Positions 11,183-22,672 are shown, counted from the stretch's first letter. The stretch is DNA of 64,000 nucleotides from Corydoras sp. C115 (GCA_019802505.1 JAFMOC010000050.1:316001-380000); one strand, 5' to 3'. A program made the numbers and translations. Notes: generated from the letters alone by a model not told the origin.

Positions 11183-11865
11183 GTTTTTATCTGAATGGGC
11201 ATGGGGGACCATTTGTTTCAGTAGAAATATAGACAATTAACACAGAGAAGTTACATATGAGATTTACATATGAGTTACATATGACATATCCACGTTTAAT
11301 TTCACGGCTGCTCTAACAACACTTTCCACCTTTATCCACTTAAACATGATAATCTGACCTAAACTCAACATACAGTACACACAAATGAAGGGAAAGGAAA
11401 GCAGCCGTTTTTGAAGTGAAGTTGGTGGGATGAGATAAAGTTTTAAACACAGTACGCACAACACAGCAGAGCTCTAGCATTACAGCCCTGTACACTGGTC
11501 CGATTCCATAGGTGAGCACAGCCAATTTGCTGTGATCATCAGATCCAGGTGAGTGTAAATCATTTTATTTTGCCTCAGTGTGGCATTTCACACCTTCCAC
11601 TCCACACCCCAAGTTCAGCTTGCAGTATCCAATGCTTGAAATGCTGCAACTGATACAACCTGACAGGTACAGTTCTCATCGCCACTTGTGAAACCATGTC
11701 TAAGGTCCTTATGTGTCATGCCAAGGTCTGACACTAGAGTCAGCGAAACACCCAAGAATATAGAAAAAATGTGTAACAAAATTAATTAAATGGGGGGGGG
11801 GGCAGGAAGGAGGATGACACACATCCTAATTCTCACTTCATATCATTCACATGTCCGGTCCAAAT
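11183..11865. other. Unique intergenic DNA
   Basis: Includes a tandem step of acatatgag at 11252-11283 and a G10 run at 11792-11801. Two overlapping 60-66 codon minus frames at 11264-11525 are not convincing. No repeat family is recognised. Confidence 0.5.
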
Positions 11866-11995
11866 CGTTAAGCATTTTTAAGCAACAACTCAATACATTT
11901 CTCTTTAACAAACACTTGTTTAGCTGGTTCTTCCTTAACTACTGACTTTTGTTGTTCTCTCATTTGTAAGTCACTTTGGATAAAAGGCTGTCCTA
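11866..11995 (+). mobile_element. LINE 3' end carrying the SINE-B tail
   Basis: Plus-strand sequence resembles the final coding and 3' part of a fish LINE: ctctttaacaaacacttgtt, then a ctttg-like stop region, then ttgtaagtcactttggataa at 11965-11984. The last part is the same tail as SINE-B. The 5' part is lost. Confidence 0.5.
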
Positions 11996-12002
11996 AAAGA
12001 CC

Positions 12003-12130
12003 ATCCTGATCAGAATCAGAATCAGTTTTATTTGCCAAGTATGTTACACACACAAGGAATTTTGTTCCGGCATGATGGTGTCTCTCTTGTAAAATTGCAA
12101 TATATTGTATTTACAATTTATACAGTTATA
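12003..12130 (-). mobile_element. LINE 3' tail, type 2
   Basis: gaatcagaatcagttttatt (12012-12031) followed by ttgccaagtatgttacacac is the common reverse-oriented tail of a fish non-LTR element. A related piece with ttcaagtattttatttgtca lies at 52458-52690. Clade not resolved. Confidence 0.5.
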
Positions 12131-12519
12131 TTTACAAATAACAAATGATTGTGTCCGCCTTGGTTGAAGGACCTCTTCGGGACAATTTTCCATCCTCACG
12201 ACTAACTTTGAATGGGAATGAAAAGCTTTGTTCCGTCTGGCAGCAATCCTTACAGCTTTCTCACCCTAACTGTCCTTATCTCCTTGCCCGGGCCAAACCC
12301 CAACCTTTGGGTTCTTTATCAGATGGAGACATGCAGGAAGGTGATCTGGAGCCATGCATTCATACTGTGTAACATCCCTATTGTCCGAGGTTATGCCACC
12401 TGTGTGGCATACACATTACACCTTGAGTAATGGGATACCAGTTTAGTGCTCAATGAGAAATGGCTCGCTATTTATATTAATCTGTACTTCCATTAATGGC
12501 ACACAATTTAAAATTATAG
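12131..12519. other. Unique DNA with two overlapping short frames
   Basis: Frames of 75 and 72 codons overlap at 12145-12430. Neither has a recognisable domain, and both lie between retroposons. I treat the stretch as non-coding, though an unrecognised exon cannot be excluded. Confidence 0.45.
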
Positions 12520-12775
12520 TCGGCACAGTGGCTTAGTGGTCTTCAGGCTCAGTGATCCTGGTTCGAATCTCAATTTGGGTGGTGTTATCATGTTCTCCTC
12601 ATGCCTGCGTGGGTTTCCTCCCACATTCCGCAAACATTGATCAAGGTAAATTGAATGCTCCAAAATGCCCCATATATAGTGTGTGTGTGTGTTTGTGTGA
12701 GTGAGTGTGTGCCCAAAAATAGATTGGCGCCCTATCCTGGGTGTATCTGCCCAGAGCCCGAAACGTTCTGCCCTG
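12520..12775 (+). mobile_element. V-SINE, 3' truncated or decayed
   Basis: Head ggcacagtggcttagtggtc at about 12523-12542, B-box-like ggttcgaatc at 12560-12569, central domain, (GT)n linker at 12679-12698, and gggtgtatctgcccagagcc near 12740-12759. It stops at gaaacgttctgccctg, so the final 60-70 bp and the tail are absent. Confidence 0.83.
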
Positions 12776-12944
12776 TTTTGCCATTGGATTCAAAATTATG
12801 TTTCACCCCATATTTACATTTCATGCATTGCTACAAATGTGAAGTGGTCCGAGGTGTGCACTATTGTCAGTAATGTCACGACTGGACAAACGTCTCAGCC
12901 AATCAGATTCAAGGCCTGGAACTACCTGTTTTCTAAAATAGCTT
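12776..12944. other. Short unique spacer
   Basis: Sequence between the V-SINE and the P1 fragment; nothing recognised. Confidence 0.4.
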
Positions 12945-13102
12945 AATGAACAGTTAAAATATACATTATCTCATTTGTGTTAAGCCTAATTGCATATAAC
13001 ATGTAATGTGTGTGGTTATAAACATTATGTATATTCACAGTGCTATAAAGCATTATGAATGTGTTTATGAATACTGGATTAATAATAAGTATTATTGTAA
13101 CT
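12945..13102 (+). mobile_element. Palindromic element P1, decayed right-half fragment
   Basis: Contains ataaagcattatgaatg and tttatgaatactggattaat, the right-end landmarks, but is missing much of the arm and the final agtgttacc is degraded to agtattattgtaac. Confidence 0.55.
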
Positions 13103-14027
13103 TCCTAATGTCGGACCAAGTTAGGCCACTTACAAATGGTGTCAAACTTTATATAACAAGACTTTCATAACAAAACAAAGGTGTTCAGATGTAAAGAATG
13201 AGGAAACATCACAAAGTGAAGATGTTATGACATGCTAATTATAATCCGGCTGGAAATTGCAGGTGAACATATTTTTTATTACTGTAAAGCTTTTCTATTA
13301 AATCAAGCAGCATTAAGTTTAGCAAATTAACACGCAATTTACAGTGTAAATTATTTTGCATACAGCTTGCGCTACAAAAAAATATGCTAAGTGGCTATCA
13401 AACATTCTATGTTGGTTGGTGAGCCAAGTCTTTTTCAAGTCCTAATTATAAAACTTTGTAATGAATCACACTCTCAAATGGCCACAACGAGGAATAAAAG
13501 CAAACCTGGGTGAACATAATGTTAATGCATTCATTGCTCCGGCTAACTACCAATTTTTCTGACATAAGCATGAATTATCAACACCACAAAAAGCCTCATT
13601 ATCCTCTTGACTCATCTGTTTTTCTTCCTTTCTTTTTTTTCCAAAGAGAATAAGTGAATATTTTCACCTCACATGCTCACATCGGGACTTTAATTGTTTT
13701 TGACAAAACAGTTTATAATAGGTAAAGGAAATGCTGTTCGAAATTAAATCTATGACATGTAAACGACACACATGAAAGTTAACAAAATAAGAAAACAGAT
13801 TTCTGATAACAGAACTACATTTTAAAAAACAAAGACACATTGTCCTTTCTAAACAAACCTGTACCTATTGAACTTCAAGGCTTCTCTTTTATTAAAAGCT
13901 CTTCTGAAGGTGGTGAGTCATCACGAAGCAAAACAGGATGATGACCAGGAAGAATGGTGGAGGAGTGAACCGTAACTGAATTATTCAATAAGTTTATCAT
14001 TCATCATTGAAGAATGAGCCTGAACAT
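13103..14027. other. Unique DNA, possible conserved block at 13190-13420
   Basis: No repeats. The stretch 13220-13400 has a dense, repeat-free texture with ATTA-type cores (gctaattataatccggctgg) and caggtg, which is how conserved non-coding elements often look. This is only a visual impression. Confidence 0.35.
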
Positions 14028-14430
14028 TCTTCCTCATCTCTTAGAATGTAGTTTGCATACTCTGCAGGCTAAACTTAAGTGGTTTCCGGCAGTTGTGAAA
14101 TGAACTCAAAGCCTTAGATGGTGTCAGGTCATAGTAATGAAGCCCGGCTTTACGTGGCATGACGGATGGGGCAACAGTCATCATTAACACCAATGATAAC
14201 TATTTTAATGAAAGGTTCTTAATGGGGCTCTGCTTCCTGATCCTGGCAGGCTTAGGCGTGACATTTGAGGCTCACTGTGGAATAATTTCCCCTGGAGTTT
14301 GTGTGTGGTTGAATATTGTGTGGACATGACTAATTACAATTAAATGTCAAATGAAAATGAGTGGAATCCACAGCTCTTAAATATTCTTCCTAGTGGGTGT
14401 GTTTTAACCACGCAGTAAGGATGCCAAAGA
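14028..14430. promoter_or_regulatory. Candidate conserved non-coding element
   Basis: About 400 bp of repeat-free, balanced-GC sequence with homeodomain-type cores: catcattaacaccaatgata (about 14180-14199) and ctaattacaattaaatgtca (14330-14349). No frame is open across it. The texture contrasts with the AT-rich flanks. The function, if any, would be an enhancer; conservation cannot be tested from one sequence. Confidence 0.38.
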
Positions 14431-15094
14431 TTAGATTTTCTGTCTTTGTTTTAATGACTTAACTAATTTGCCTCCTTATTTTAACATCGAGGTTTAAGAC
14501 TAAATGACTGAAAGTAAGATAGAGATTCCAAAACAGTTAACAAGTTAAACCAAATAGATAAAATACTATTTAATTATAAAACAGTACATTGTAAAATCTA
14601 TGTTTAAGAGAAACATATTAAAATGTAGTTGTTGGGCTTTATTTTAGCAACATTTAGACTTTAGACAATTTGTCAACCACTCACCATGCAGCTTAATGTA
14701 GCTTAATGCATGTCAGTGTGTCTCTGCTATCACGATGGGAAACGTATGTGGAAAAATAAGCACGCAAAAAAGCATGTACCAATTTTCTTAATTATTAATG
14801 GGTGTGTTTTGGCCGTAACGCTTAATAAACCAATCAGTGTGTCTCTTCTCATTTAAGAGCCTGGCGCAGTCTGACTTTAGAGGATTGCCCTTTCAAAGTG
14901 CAATTTTCAATCCCTACCTGTGAACCTGGAGCAGGAGAAGACCAGCCAAAATGAATCCTACTGTTTCTGTTCCACTTTTTATTTTGGAAAGTCTTTAATT
15001 TACTATAGTGATAGAGAAATGACAGTGAAAATAAAAGGAAATGCAAATGTAGGATCAGTGGAACTGAAAAAAAAACAGACAGTGAATGTAAAGC
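14431..15094. other. Unique AT-rich DNA
   Basis: Two 63-65 codon frames on opposite strands overlap at 14849-15111 and look accidental. Nothing else recognised. Confidence 0.5.
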
Positions 15095-15137
15095 TAAGGA
15101 GGTGTACCTAATAAAATGGCCGGTGAGTGTATATACA
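15095..15137 (+). mobile_element. Terminal fragment of a P2-type or Tc1-type element
   Basis: aggtgtacctaataaaatgg followed by ccggtgagtgtatata is a well-known teleost transposon terminus; a related end (gttccttaataaaatgacca then gtgagtgt) is at 60752-60777. Only the end is present here. Confidence 0.45.
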
Positions 15138-16469
15138 TATCTTAATGATCAAAAATGAATAAATCAGTGCTACAATGTGAACAGAAAGTTTCCTACAAGT
15201 CATTTGCACATTTGTAAAGTTCAGCTGGAAATCCCCTGCTAGCATCGCTATCAATCACAATACCACAGAATATGTGGTGTTTTCCTTCTGCTGCTTTTTA
15301 CATCACCTTTAATGCAATTCTTTCATTCAGAGTGTCTCACAGACATCATTACATCACACATTCCAAGCACTGGTTTATACTTCACTACCGCAACAACTTA
15401 ATTATTATTATTAAAAGTTAATCATCTATCCATAAGCTACTAAGCAGCTAAAATCTTTGTGACAGTACAACCAAGATTACACACTATCCATCACACACTC
15501 AGCACTCCCATAAAATCCTAATGAAATCATACAGCAGTCTGTGATCTATATTCTAATTCCGCTGACTCTATCGTCTGCACACATACTGTCCATCAAAATG
15601 TTTGTGCCACACAATTGGTCCATGATGTGTAAAACAAGAACCCCTTATTAACCTACACTAAACTCTATCCAGTATACTAAAAGATAATCATTGTCAACAG
15701 GATGTTAGCCTGCAAGCGGATGCAATATATATATTGAGTAACAAAAACGGTACACCACATGGTAGGACTAAAATATAATCCTCAGGGATCAGTTTGGGTC
15801 AAAATTTCCACCTAACCCATAAAATCGTCTTCCTTTCTTTTTCTTAAGTTATTTGCAGTTATTTCCTTGGAGGGCTCCTTTAAGTGCTCTTGTTTGGCAG
15901 CGCCTCATAGAAATAGTTGTTTGGTCCATCAAATTGACATGAAAGTAAATGTCTATATTTGATTGGACATGGCAGAAAAGCATGGACTAGAAACTAACCT
16001 ATTCTGTTTCTTATTTCTTTCCCAAACTCCTTTTAGCATATGGCAAAGTGCTAGGATTCGGGACAGGCCATAAATTTTCTTACAATTGTAGAATGAACCT
16101 GGACATGGCTCAAAATCTGACCGGAACCTTGACAACCAGAGTGCTTGACAGTCATATATCATATACGAGGTCAAATGTGAGCGCTGTGGTCTGATTAGCA
16201 ACAGGTGGTTTAGAGTTTCACTCCAGTGTGAACGTTTGGAATCACTTATAAATGGTGACACCTTTGACTGAATCTGTCTTTTTTGTTTACAAAGATCCAC
16301 ATTTGGTTTTTTACATCAAGAGGATGGATAGACACTATTTTGTTCTTAATAACCAATTAAATTATTACTTGAGTTAACTTTTAAGTCTCTGGATAAAGGC
16401 ACTGCAAATTGATGGAATGAAAATATAATATTATTAATTAAACATTATTTTTATTATTTTTTTATAATT
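15138..16469. other. Unique DNA
   Basis: The longest frame is 115 codons on the minus strand (15953-16300). It is Lys/Ser/Arg-rich with no motif I recognise, and its flanks show no splice structure. Short TA-rich runs lie at 15727-15735. No repeat family is recognised up to the V-SINE at 16470. Confidence 0.45.
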
Positions 16470-16790
16470 TAATAAGGGATCCAGGTTCAAACCCAAATCT
16501 AGGTGGAGTTTGCATGTTCTCCCTGTGTCCGCATGGGTTTACTCCTGGTTCTACGGTTTTCTTCTACAGTCCAAAAATATAGATTGAATTGAATGCTCTA
16601 ATTTGCCCCATATAGAGTATGTTTGTGTGTCTGTGTGTGTGTGTGTGTGTGAGCGAGTGAGCCCAAAGAAATATCGCCGTCCTGGGTATATCTGCCCAGT
16701 GCCAGAAACATTCTCCACTGGATGGGCATAGTGAACCTCCCCATTACTCTAGTAGAGAATTAAGTGGACCTTAAGTAATGAATTAATAAA
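16470..16790 (+). mobile_element. V-SINE, head truncated
   Basis: Begins inside the head at gggatccaggttcaaaccca (16478-16497), then the central domain, a (TG)n linker at 16624-16650, gggtatatctgcccagtgcc and ctagtagagaattaagtgga, ending in gaattaataaat. Confidence 0.83.
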
Positions 16791-16865
16791 TAATCCAATA
16801 AGTAAACTGGGGTTGATTAAATCTAATAAAAGTTTTCTCAGGAACAATATATTTATTTTTAAAGC

Positions 16866-17225
16866 CTCATCTCAGCTTCTTCCGCTTAATCCTCTACTAC
16901 TGGGGGCAAGGGTGGGGAGGGAATTGTTTTTTGATTGAAATTTTTGGTTGTTGGGCAGATACGCCCAGGAAAAGGCACCAATCCATTGCTGGGCACACAC
17001 GCACCCACACCGACACACTCATACTATATAGGCAATTTTATATAGGGGCAAGAATCTAATTCACCTTGAATCCATGTTTTTGGACTGTGGGAGGAAAACA
17101 GAGAACCTGAAAACCCACGCGGTCACAGGAGGAACATGGAACTCCCTCCAGATCGGGAATCAAACCTGGATCCCCAGCGCTATGATATAGATTTGTTAAC
17201 CACTAAGTCACTGTGCTGCCCTGAA
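16866..17225 (-). mobile_element. V-SINE, near full length, tail-to-tail with the previous copy
   Basis: Left end cttccgcttaatcctctact at 16879-16898, cagatacgcccaggaaaagg near 16957-16976, the core block tgtttttggactgtgggagg at 17073-17092, head ending cactgtgctgccctg near 17223. With the copy at 16470-16790 it forms an inverted pair with tails facing each other. Confidence 0.85.
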
Positions 17226-17584
17226 TTAAACTTTAGTTCCTTAATTATAAGAAAGACTAGCCAGGAAGGATCTAACAAGAAAACAGTGTTCACAACTGTT
17301 CAAACCCAGAATATCAGAAGACTGCAGTTCAATTGTCAAACATCCAGATATTTCTATAAATCAGTATAACAATTTAGTTTTAGCTGTTAATCCTAATTCT
17401 TTTTTAAACATTCAGTTATGAACAACAGCAAAATGAAAAAGTTTATGTAACTCTTGTGGAACGACGAATAATAATTTCCATTTATATTTTGCCTTTCTGA
17501 ATACCCAAGGACGCTTCCCATATGAACATAAACATAAACAAAAAATCCCACAACAAATCTAAAAACATACCAGAGATAAAGAAG
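17226..17584. other. Unique AT-rich DNA
   Basis: A weak LINE-tail-like stretch (catttatattttgcctttct then gacgcttcccatatgaac) lies at 17478-17527; otherwise nothing recognised. Confidence 0.4.
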
Positions 17585-17775
17585 TTAAGAGGAAATATTG
17601 AGTAAACAATACATTTTTAGATAAGCTTTAAATATGTTAAGAGATGATGACTGACGAAGAGGGAAAGGAAGGGAATTCCAAAGTGTAAGATCAGACACAC
17701 TTATTGATTGACCATCAATAGTGCTTACCATGAATCTGGGGCAACTAAGAGACCTGAAACAGAAGACCTTAACAC
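17585..17775 (-). mobile_element. LINE C-terminal coding fragment
   Basis: The minus-strand frame reads VSDLTLWNSLPFPLRQSSSL then NIFKAYLKMYCLL, which fits the C-terminal end typical of L2/CR1-like reverse transcriptase polyproteins, where a WNxLP motif is followed by a FKxxLKxxL helix. The fragment joins directly to the V-SINE at 17776. Confidence 0.55.
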
Positions 17776-17988
17776 AAACACATAGGCACAAACACACACT
17801 ATATTGAGGCAATTTAGAGCAATTCATTTATCTTGAATTTATGTTTTTGGACTGTGGGAGGAAACTGGAAAACCCAGATGAAACCCACAAGGACACGGGG
17901 AGAAACTCCACTCAGATTGGGATTCGAACCGGGATCCCCAGCTCTGTGAGGCGAAGATGCTAACCACTAAGCCACCATGCCTGATTCC
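17776..17988 (-). mobile_element. V-SINE, tail side truncated
   Basis: Begins in the CA linker (cacaaacacataggcacaaa), then the tgtttttggactgtgggagg core at 17839-17858, gggattcgaaccgggatccc at 17920-17939 and the head ending ccaccatgcctg. The 3' third is missing at its junction with the LINE fragment. Confidence 0.83.
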
Positions 17989-18417
17989 AATTAAAATAAT
18001 TAATAATATAGTTACACTAACTGTAAATTAAATGAGCTGTTACTCATTAGCTCTATCACATGCTGCCTGTTTCCTAAATATTCTGTTCATGATCTAATCG
18101 TAACCCACCAAGTTATCCGGAAAGTGCAGTACATCATGGTGAGCCAATTCATTTAAATTGTTTAAGGCACTAAAACAAGCTTTGCAGTTTTGACTCTGGT
18201 ATTTATTTATTTTTTTCTCTTTAAAGCCTTACGTTGTATGTAAACAAAGAGTACTACTAAAACGCTGTACTAATGAAGCAGTTTAACTTCTGGTGCAATA
18301 AATCTGTTGACAGTTCAGGCAATGTGAATTTGCTCGTGTATTCCTTTTCTTCCTTGCTATATAAAAGACACAAATGAAAAATTGACCTGAAGTTGCTTTT
18401 CCTAGTAACAAATTACT
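17989..18417. other. Unique AT-rich DNA
   Basis: No gene or repeat recognised. Confidence 0.5.
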
Positions 18418-18938
18418 TGGTAACACTTTACCTAAATTTTACCTACCTACCACTTTACCTACCTATCCATCATCCATTATTAACACATTTATAAAGCTTG
18501 ATGAAGTATTCATAATGCTTTTTAATACTAGTCATAATCCTTTTGAATTTCAATAGATGTACATAACCACACTGATCAATTGTTTTTAAGTCTTTATAAC
18601 ACAGTGATATAATTCATTATAAATTATATAATTTGAATGTGCATAAACTAATTATAGTCCAGTCCAGACTTTATGTAATGTGTAATCATCTTGTTTTAAG
18701 TAAAAATGTCTAAAAATCCAAAGAATCAAAAAGTTTAAATAAATTCATATTATAATGCATTATGTCACTTTGTGTTATGTCAAATTGTTACAACAATTTA
18801 TGACTATGATTATAAACATCTATGTACATTAACAAAGGCTCATAACAAATGTTATAAAGTGTTATGAATACTTTATAAAGCTTTATCAACGCACTTATAA
18901 TGCATTATGAATACTGGATTCATAGAAAGTGTTACCAA
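18418..18938 (+). mobile_element. Palindromic element P1, both ends intact
   Basis: Left end ggtaacactttacctaaatt at 18420-18439 and right end agtgttacc at about 18927-18935. Near the left end the cctaccactttacctaccta stutter (18443-18472) shows a local duplication of the terminal acctac segment. Interior blocks tgtaatcatcttgttttaag and gattataaacatctatgtac are clear. Confidence 0.82.
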
Positions 18939-19399
18939 ACACTTTTAGACGAACTAATAAAGTAATTTCATTTATTTATTATGGTCAGATTCTGTAACTC
19001 GTCCAAAAATTGCAGAAATACCTGCAGCAGTTTCTACATTACAGGATTTAAACACATATATATGGGTTTTTCCTACAACTGCAGAGGTTTAAGCGAAATC
19101 TGAATGCTACAATTATTCTGACAGCAGATACTGACCTGCCGTTTCTTTTGCACAAGGGGCTCATTTTCAAAGCACGACCTGTGCACAGTTGAGTGTTGGA
19201 TATAAGGCACATATCAATGCCTGAACATTTCGAAACTGAATGGAATTTGGGCAAAAAACAAAAATTTGAGCCTTGGACTTTGTCCAGAGTCGGCTATACC
19301 CCGGATTCTGTTGCATTTTAGTTGTCAAAATAGTTTTTCCTAACAGTCAACAGTCTACAATGTACACAATAATTAAATACTAGGTCCTTAACGACACAA
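18939..19399. other. Unique DNA
   Basis: No repeat. A 68-codon minus frame at 19048-19254 lacks any motif. The sequence becomes more complex (less AT-rich) toward 19400. Confidence 0.45.
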
Positions 19400-19720
19400 T
19401 TCGTCCAGTTTCTATTTCACAAAGCAGACACATATTAACTGGTATAAGTGCTCTATTTTATATAATATAAGCCACCTTTTATCATAGATGCTTGATAAAT
19501 TTTTCACTTTTTATACTGATACGCTGCCACGTATGGAATTGCAGTCGGCCTCTGCAAACTCGTTTTTTTAGACTTGGCTTCCTGCGTGGTCGCTGTCAGC
19601 ACTATTAATCGCTCCTCCTGACAACACCTGACTCAGTGAGAGCATTCTATGCTGTAATTAAGTGTCAGATCCACAGGAAGGTTCATAGACGAGCAGCAGA
19701 GTTCCTGCAGAAGACCACAG
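19400..19720. promoter_or_regulatory. Candidate conserved non-coding element
   Basis: Repeat-free block with balanced GC, ATTAATC and TAATTA-like cores (cagcactattaatcgctcct at 19598-19617; ctgtaattaagtg at 19651-19663) and a TGACTCA AP-1-like site (19628-19634). No frame is open across it. I propose an enhancer-type element only on texture and motifs. Confidence 0.33.
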
Positions 19721-20159
19721 GAGGGAGGAGAGATTAGCGCACACAACCACTCTTCATACACACACACACCGACGAAAAAAAAGACTATTAATGGAAACCA
19801 TTTGCAGTTAGTCTGAAGGGAAGGCTGCAGGAGAGGGGTGGTAGTATAGGAATACACTAAGTTCAGAGGCTGGGGGTGTTTAGAAAGAGCAAACTACCCA
19901 GGTATTAATATAGAACTTGTTTGTAATAGAAGGTTAAGTGGACAGGGCACTGGTTTCTCCATCATGTTTCATTTGAGTTGAAAGTAAAAAAAGGAAGAGG
20001 GAATATGTTTAAGCCCGTCGGAACACTTAATGTAATGACATTGGAAAATGGATGCACATTCGGGCCAAAAAGCGATCAGAAAGACAACTCATGGGAGACT
20101 TGTATTAATGTTATTTCATGTTTTTTTATGGTTCTGGGAATGCTATCAAAAGGTCAGCC
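19721..20159. other. Unique DNA
   Basis: A 61-codon frame at 19978-20163 opens with MKVKKGRG but has no upstream context and no family resemblance. Nothing else is seen. Confidence 0.4.
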
Positions 20160-20640
20160 GTAGACAAGTGCTCTCCCTTCACTTGGCGTCTTGGCTCGGT
20201 AACCAGAGCCGACTGGCTTCCTCTTGAAACGACACATTTTCGTTTCCTGTCCGACCTGCTGTGACCTGACGGAGTTTGCAAATTATTCACTCGCCCTACC
20301 TCACCCCATTCGCCGCCCGCTCCGCCATTTCGAACGGGGGGAAACCCCCAGTGTTAATCTCTAGTACTATCCCCACCCATTAATTCAGGCCAAAACATGA
20401 GAGAAACAATGATGGAAAACACAGCAGAGTCCTCAACTGGTGTCCGTTTTCCTTCGCTCTTGTTTGGGTTTCTTCGATAATAATAAAAGAATCCAGCACA
20501 GTGGAAGGTGTCTTGTCACGGAAATGCACATATGTTCTAAAGCACACTATGTCGCGGACGGTACAAGGGCCTTTAGTTTTGGTAATTAATGCCACCACAT
20601 GCAACATGAACTTTTTTTTTAATTCCTATTCTCCCATAAG
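20160..20640. promoter_or_regulatory. CpG-rich candidate regulatory element
   Basis: CpG is clearly enriched at about 20185-20340 (for example ctcggtaaccagagccgact, ctcgccctacctcacccc, cgccgcccgctccgccattt, tcgaacgg), against near absence in the flanks. The right part adds ttaattcaggc and ggtaattaatgcc cores. There is no credible open frame. CpG retention suggests an unmethylated island or a constrained element; it could also be a distal promoter or an ancient GC-rich insertion. Confidence 0.4.
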
Positions 20641-21261
20641 GATGTAGCAGCTCTTACTGCCTCAGAGGCGAGCCAGTGTTCAATGAGCCAGTGAGTTTCT
20701 GAAAGTGTTTAAAGGATGGATGAATCACCAGGGCTGCTGTAAACAATGTAGCTAAGCAATGGACACATTAATTAAACTTCAAACTCCTAAAAATAATATG
20801 TACCATATAGAATAAGAACTTTAAAGAGTGGAAGCATAAGTACTTCTAAAATGTCTGCAACTCAACATCACACACACCATGTATTTCAAAACCAGGGGCA
20901 TTAATAGCGAATTCCTTTTCCCACCCCTGTGTGTAGCTATTCTTCTGGGTAAGTAAGTGTGAATGTGGTAATTTGTGCTTATGTGGACAAAAGTGCGCTT
21001 ATGAAGCCAGGCAGTTATCACACTGCATGCTTTACTGATCTAAGCAGTGAGGCATACAGATTGTGCAGGTCTATTACACACTATATTTACTCCTAATGAA
21101 TGAAATCGCTTTACGTACATTTTTTAACATTTTTTAAAGATCCAGTTCCAGCTTTTAAAGATCCAGTTCCACCTTTTTTAAATACCAACGGCAGCATTCC
21201 CTTTTCTTCCCATATTCCCTGCTTATCTTGCCAGCCAATTCCCACCCAGCAACCATCTAGG
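20641..21261. other. Unique DNA with a short tandem duplication
   Basis: At 21132-21176 the unit tttaaagatccagttcca is duplicated with a 21-bp period. The flanking sequence is unremarkable. Confidence 0.5.
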
Positions 21262-21520
21262 GTTGTCTGTGGTCAAGGAACCAGCCTTGTGACCTGAAGG
21301 TTCCCAGTTCGAGTCCCGGTCGCACCACGTATTATGGCTGAAGTGCTTTTAGGAAAGGCACCCCAATTGCTTACCGAGTGCTATGTATAGGGCTGCTCAC
21401 AGCTCAAGGCACGTGTTTAACACTAGCACACCTGAGATTTCAAATCCTGCTGATAAGACCCCTCCTTTTGACTAATCCTTACAGGGCCATCAGCCAGCAG
21501 CGGATAATGAAATGAGATGA
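21262..21520 (+). mobile_element. SINE-C: third tRNA-related SINE family
   Basis: Contains aaggaaccagccttgtgacc (about 21275-21294), ggttcccagttcgagtcccg with a B-box-like core, then ggctgaagtgcttttaggaa, ccccaattgcttaccgagtg and agggctgctcacagctc. A second copy lies at 39885-40078. The family is common in fish genomes; the name is mine. Confidence 0.6.
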
Positions 21521-21589
21521 GGATGGAAAAGTCATAAAGATCTTCTTCATTTTCTTTATCGGTCTAAAATCTACACCATAACATTAATG

Positions 21590-22382
21590 CGATCCAGACT
21601 TGCAAACAAGTTTTTTTAGAAACTCCCTGTATTGGCAGTATAATACAATACCACAGCACTTTATAAAAAAGGACAGAGCAGACTGTATCTGCAGAGGAGA
21701 TTTTTTTTTCATTTGGGATGCAGGGGCCACTCCTTTGGACCTTTTTTGACACAGTGGTGGCATCAGCCATATTTTACATATTTTGGACTAGTGTGCTGTG
21801 GTAGCATCACAAATGCAGAGAGGACAGACTGGACAAACATATTAGGAAGGCCAGCTCTGTCTTGGGGGAACCCTTAGACCCAGTGCAGGTGATGGAAGAT
21901 AAGAAGATGCTAAAAAGAGCTGGCAACTCTTAAGAACAATGAAGACCACCCCATGAATGAGAGACCCTAGCAGCACTGGGCAGCACCTTCAGTGACAGTC
22001 TGTGTCACCTGAAGTGTGTTAAGGAGCGTTACCATATTCCTGGTACAGTAAGACTGTACAATCAGCACTGCTCTCAGTGAGCACTCACTGCCAAACTGAC
22101 AATAACACTGTGCAATAAATTATTGAATTTTTATATGTGAAATACTTCATTGCTGTGTAATCTGTTGTCTTTTTTTCCTGTTGTCCCCCTCTGTATTATA
22201 TGTTGTGTACATAATGGAGTAGTTTATAATATTTTGTCTATACTGATTTCTATTTCTATTACATTTTGAAGTACTTCTCTCAATAGGTATAATAGACATA
22301 ACTTTGCCAATCACTGTCACTTTTGCTGCTGAGAATGTGAATTTCCACATTGTAAGGCCAATAAAAGATTATCTTATCTTGT
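21590..22382 (+). mobile_element. Rex1-like LINE, C-terminal coding remnant and 3' UTR
   Basis: The plus strand gives a decayed frame with TVVASAIFY (21750-21776), then stretches lined up with a KRLxxLxxKAxxxLGxPLD region, and a final CxxERY-like part (tgtgttaaggagcgttacca) near 22015-22034, all typical of the C-terminal end of fish Rex1/CR1-type reverse transcriptases. The 3' UTR ends caataaaagattatcttatc (22358-22377), the usual short tail of such elements. Many stops; dead. Confidence 0.55.
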
Positions 22383-22672
22383 AAAGTATGGTGCATAAGC
22401 AAACTATGCTCTTAAAAGTTTTAATTTCATATTAATACTATGCAGATGGTTGAGTATCAACTAACCAAACTAAGTTTCAGAAGGTCTAACTATGGGATTA
22501 ATGGGAATAATTGTAATTGGAAAATTGGGACTAATCGGAATATTATAATTAATTATTAATTAATTTAGCTCCCTAAGGCTATTTTCTCTCTGAAATATTG
22601 TTACAAATAACAGTTTATAAAAAGAAAGGAACGTTGATTTATACATTGATAATGTTAGAAATACTGTATTAA
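22383..22672. other. Unique AT-rich DNA
   Basis: Short AT-rich spacer between retroposons; nothing recognised. Confidence 0.45.

Noticed and set aside
12145..12430. Two overlapping frames of 72-75 codons as a gene
   Set aside because: No motif and no conserved context; flanked by retroposon ends.
15953..16300. 115-codon minus-strand frame as a gene
   Set aside because: No recognisable domain, no splice or promoter context, and average length for chance in this composition.
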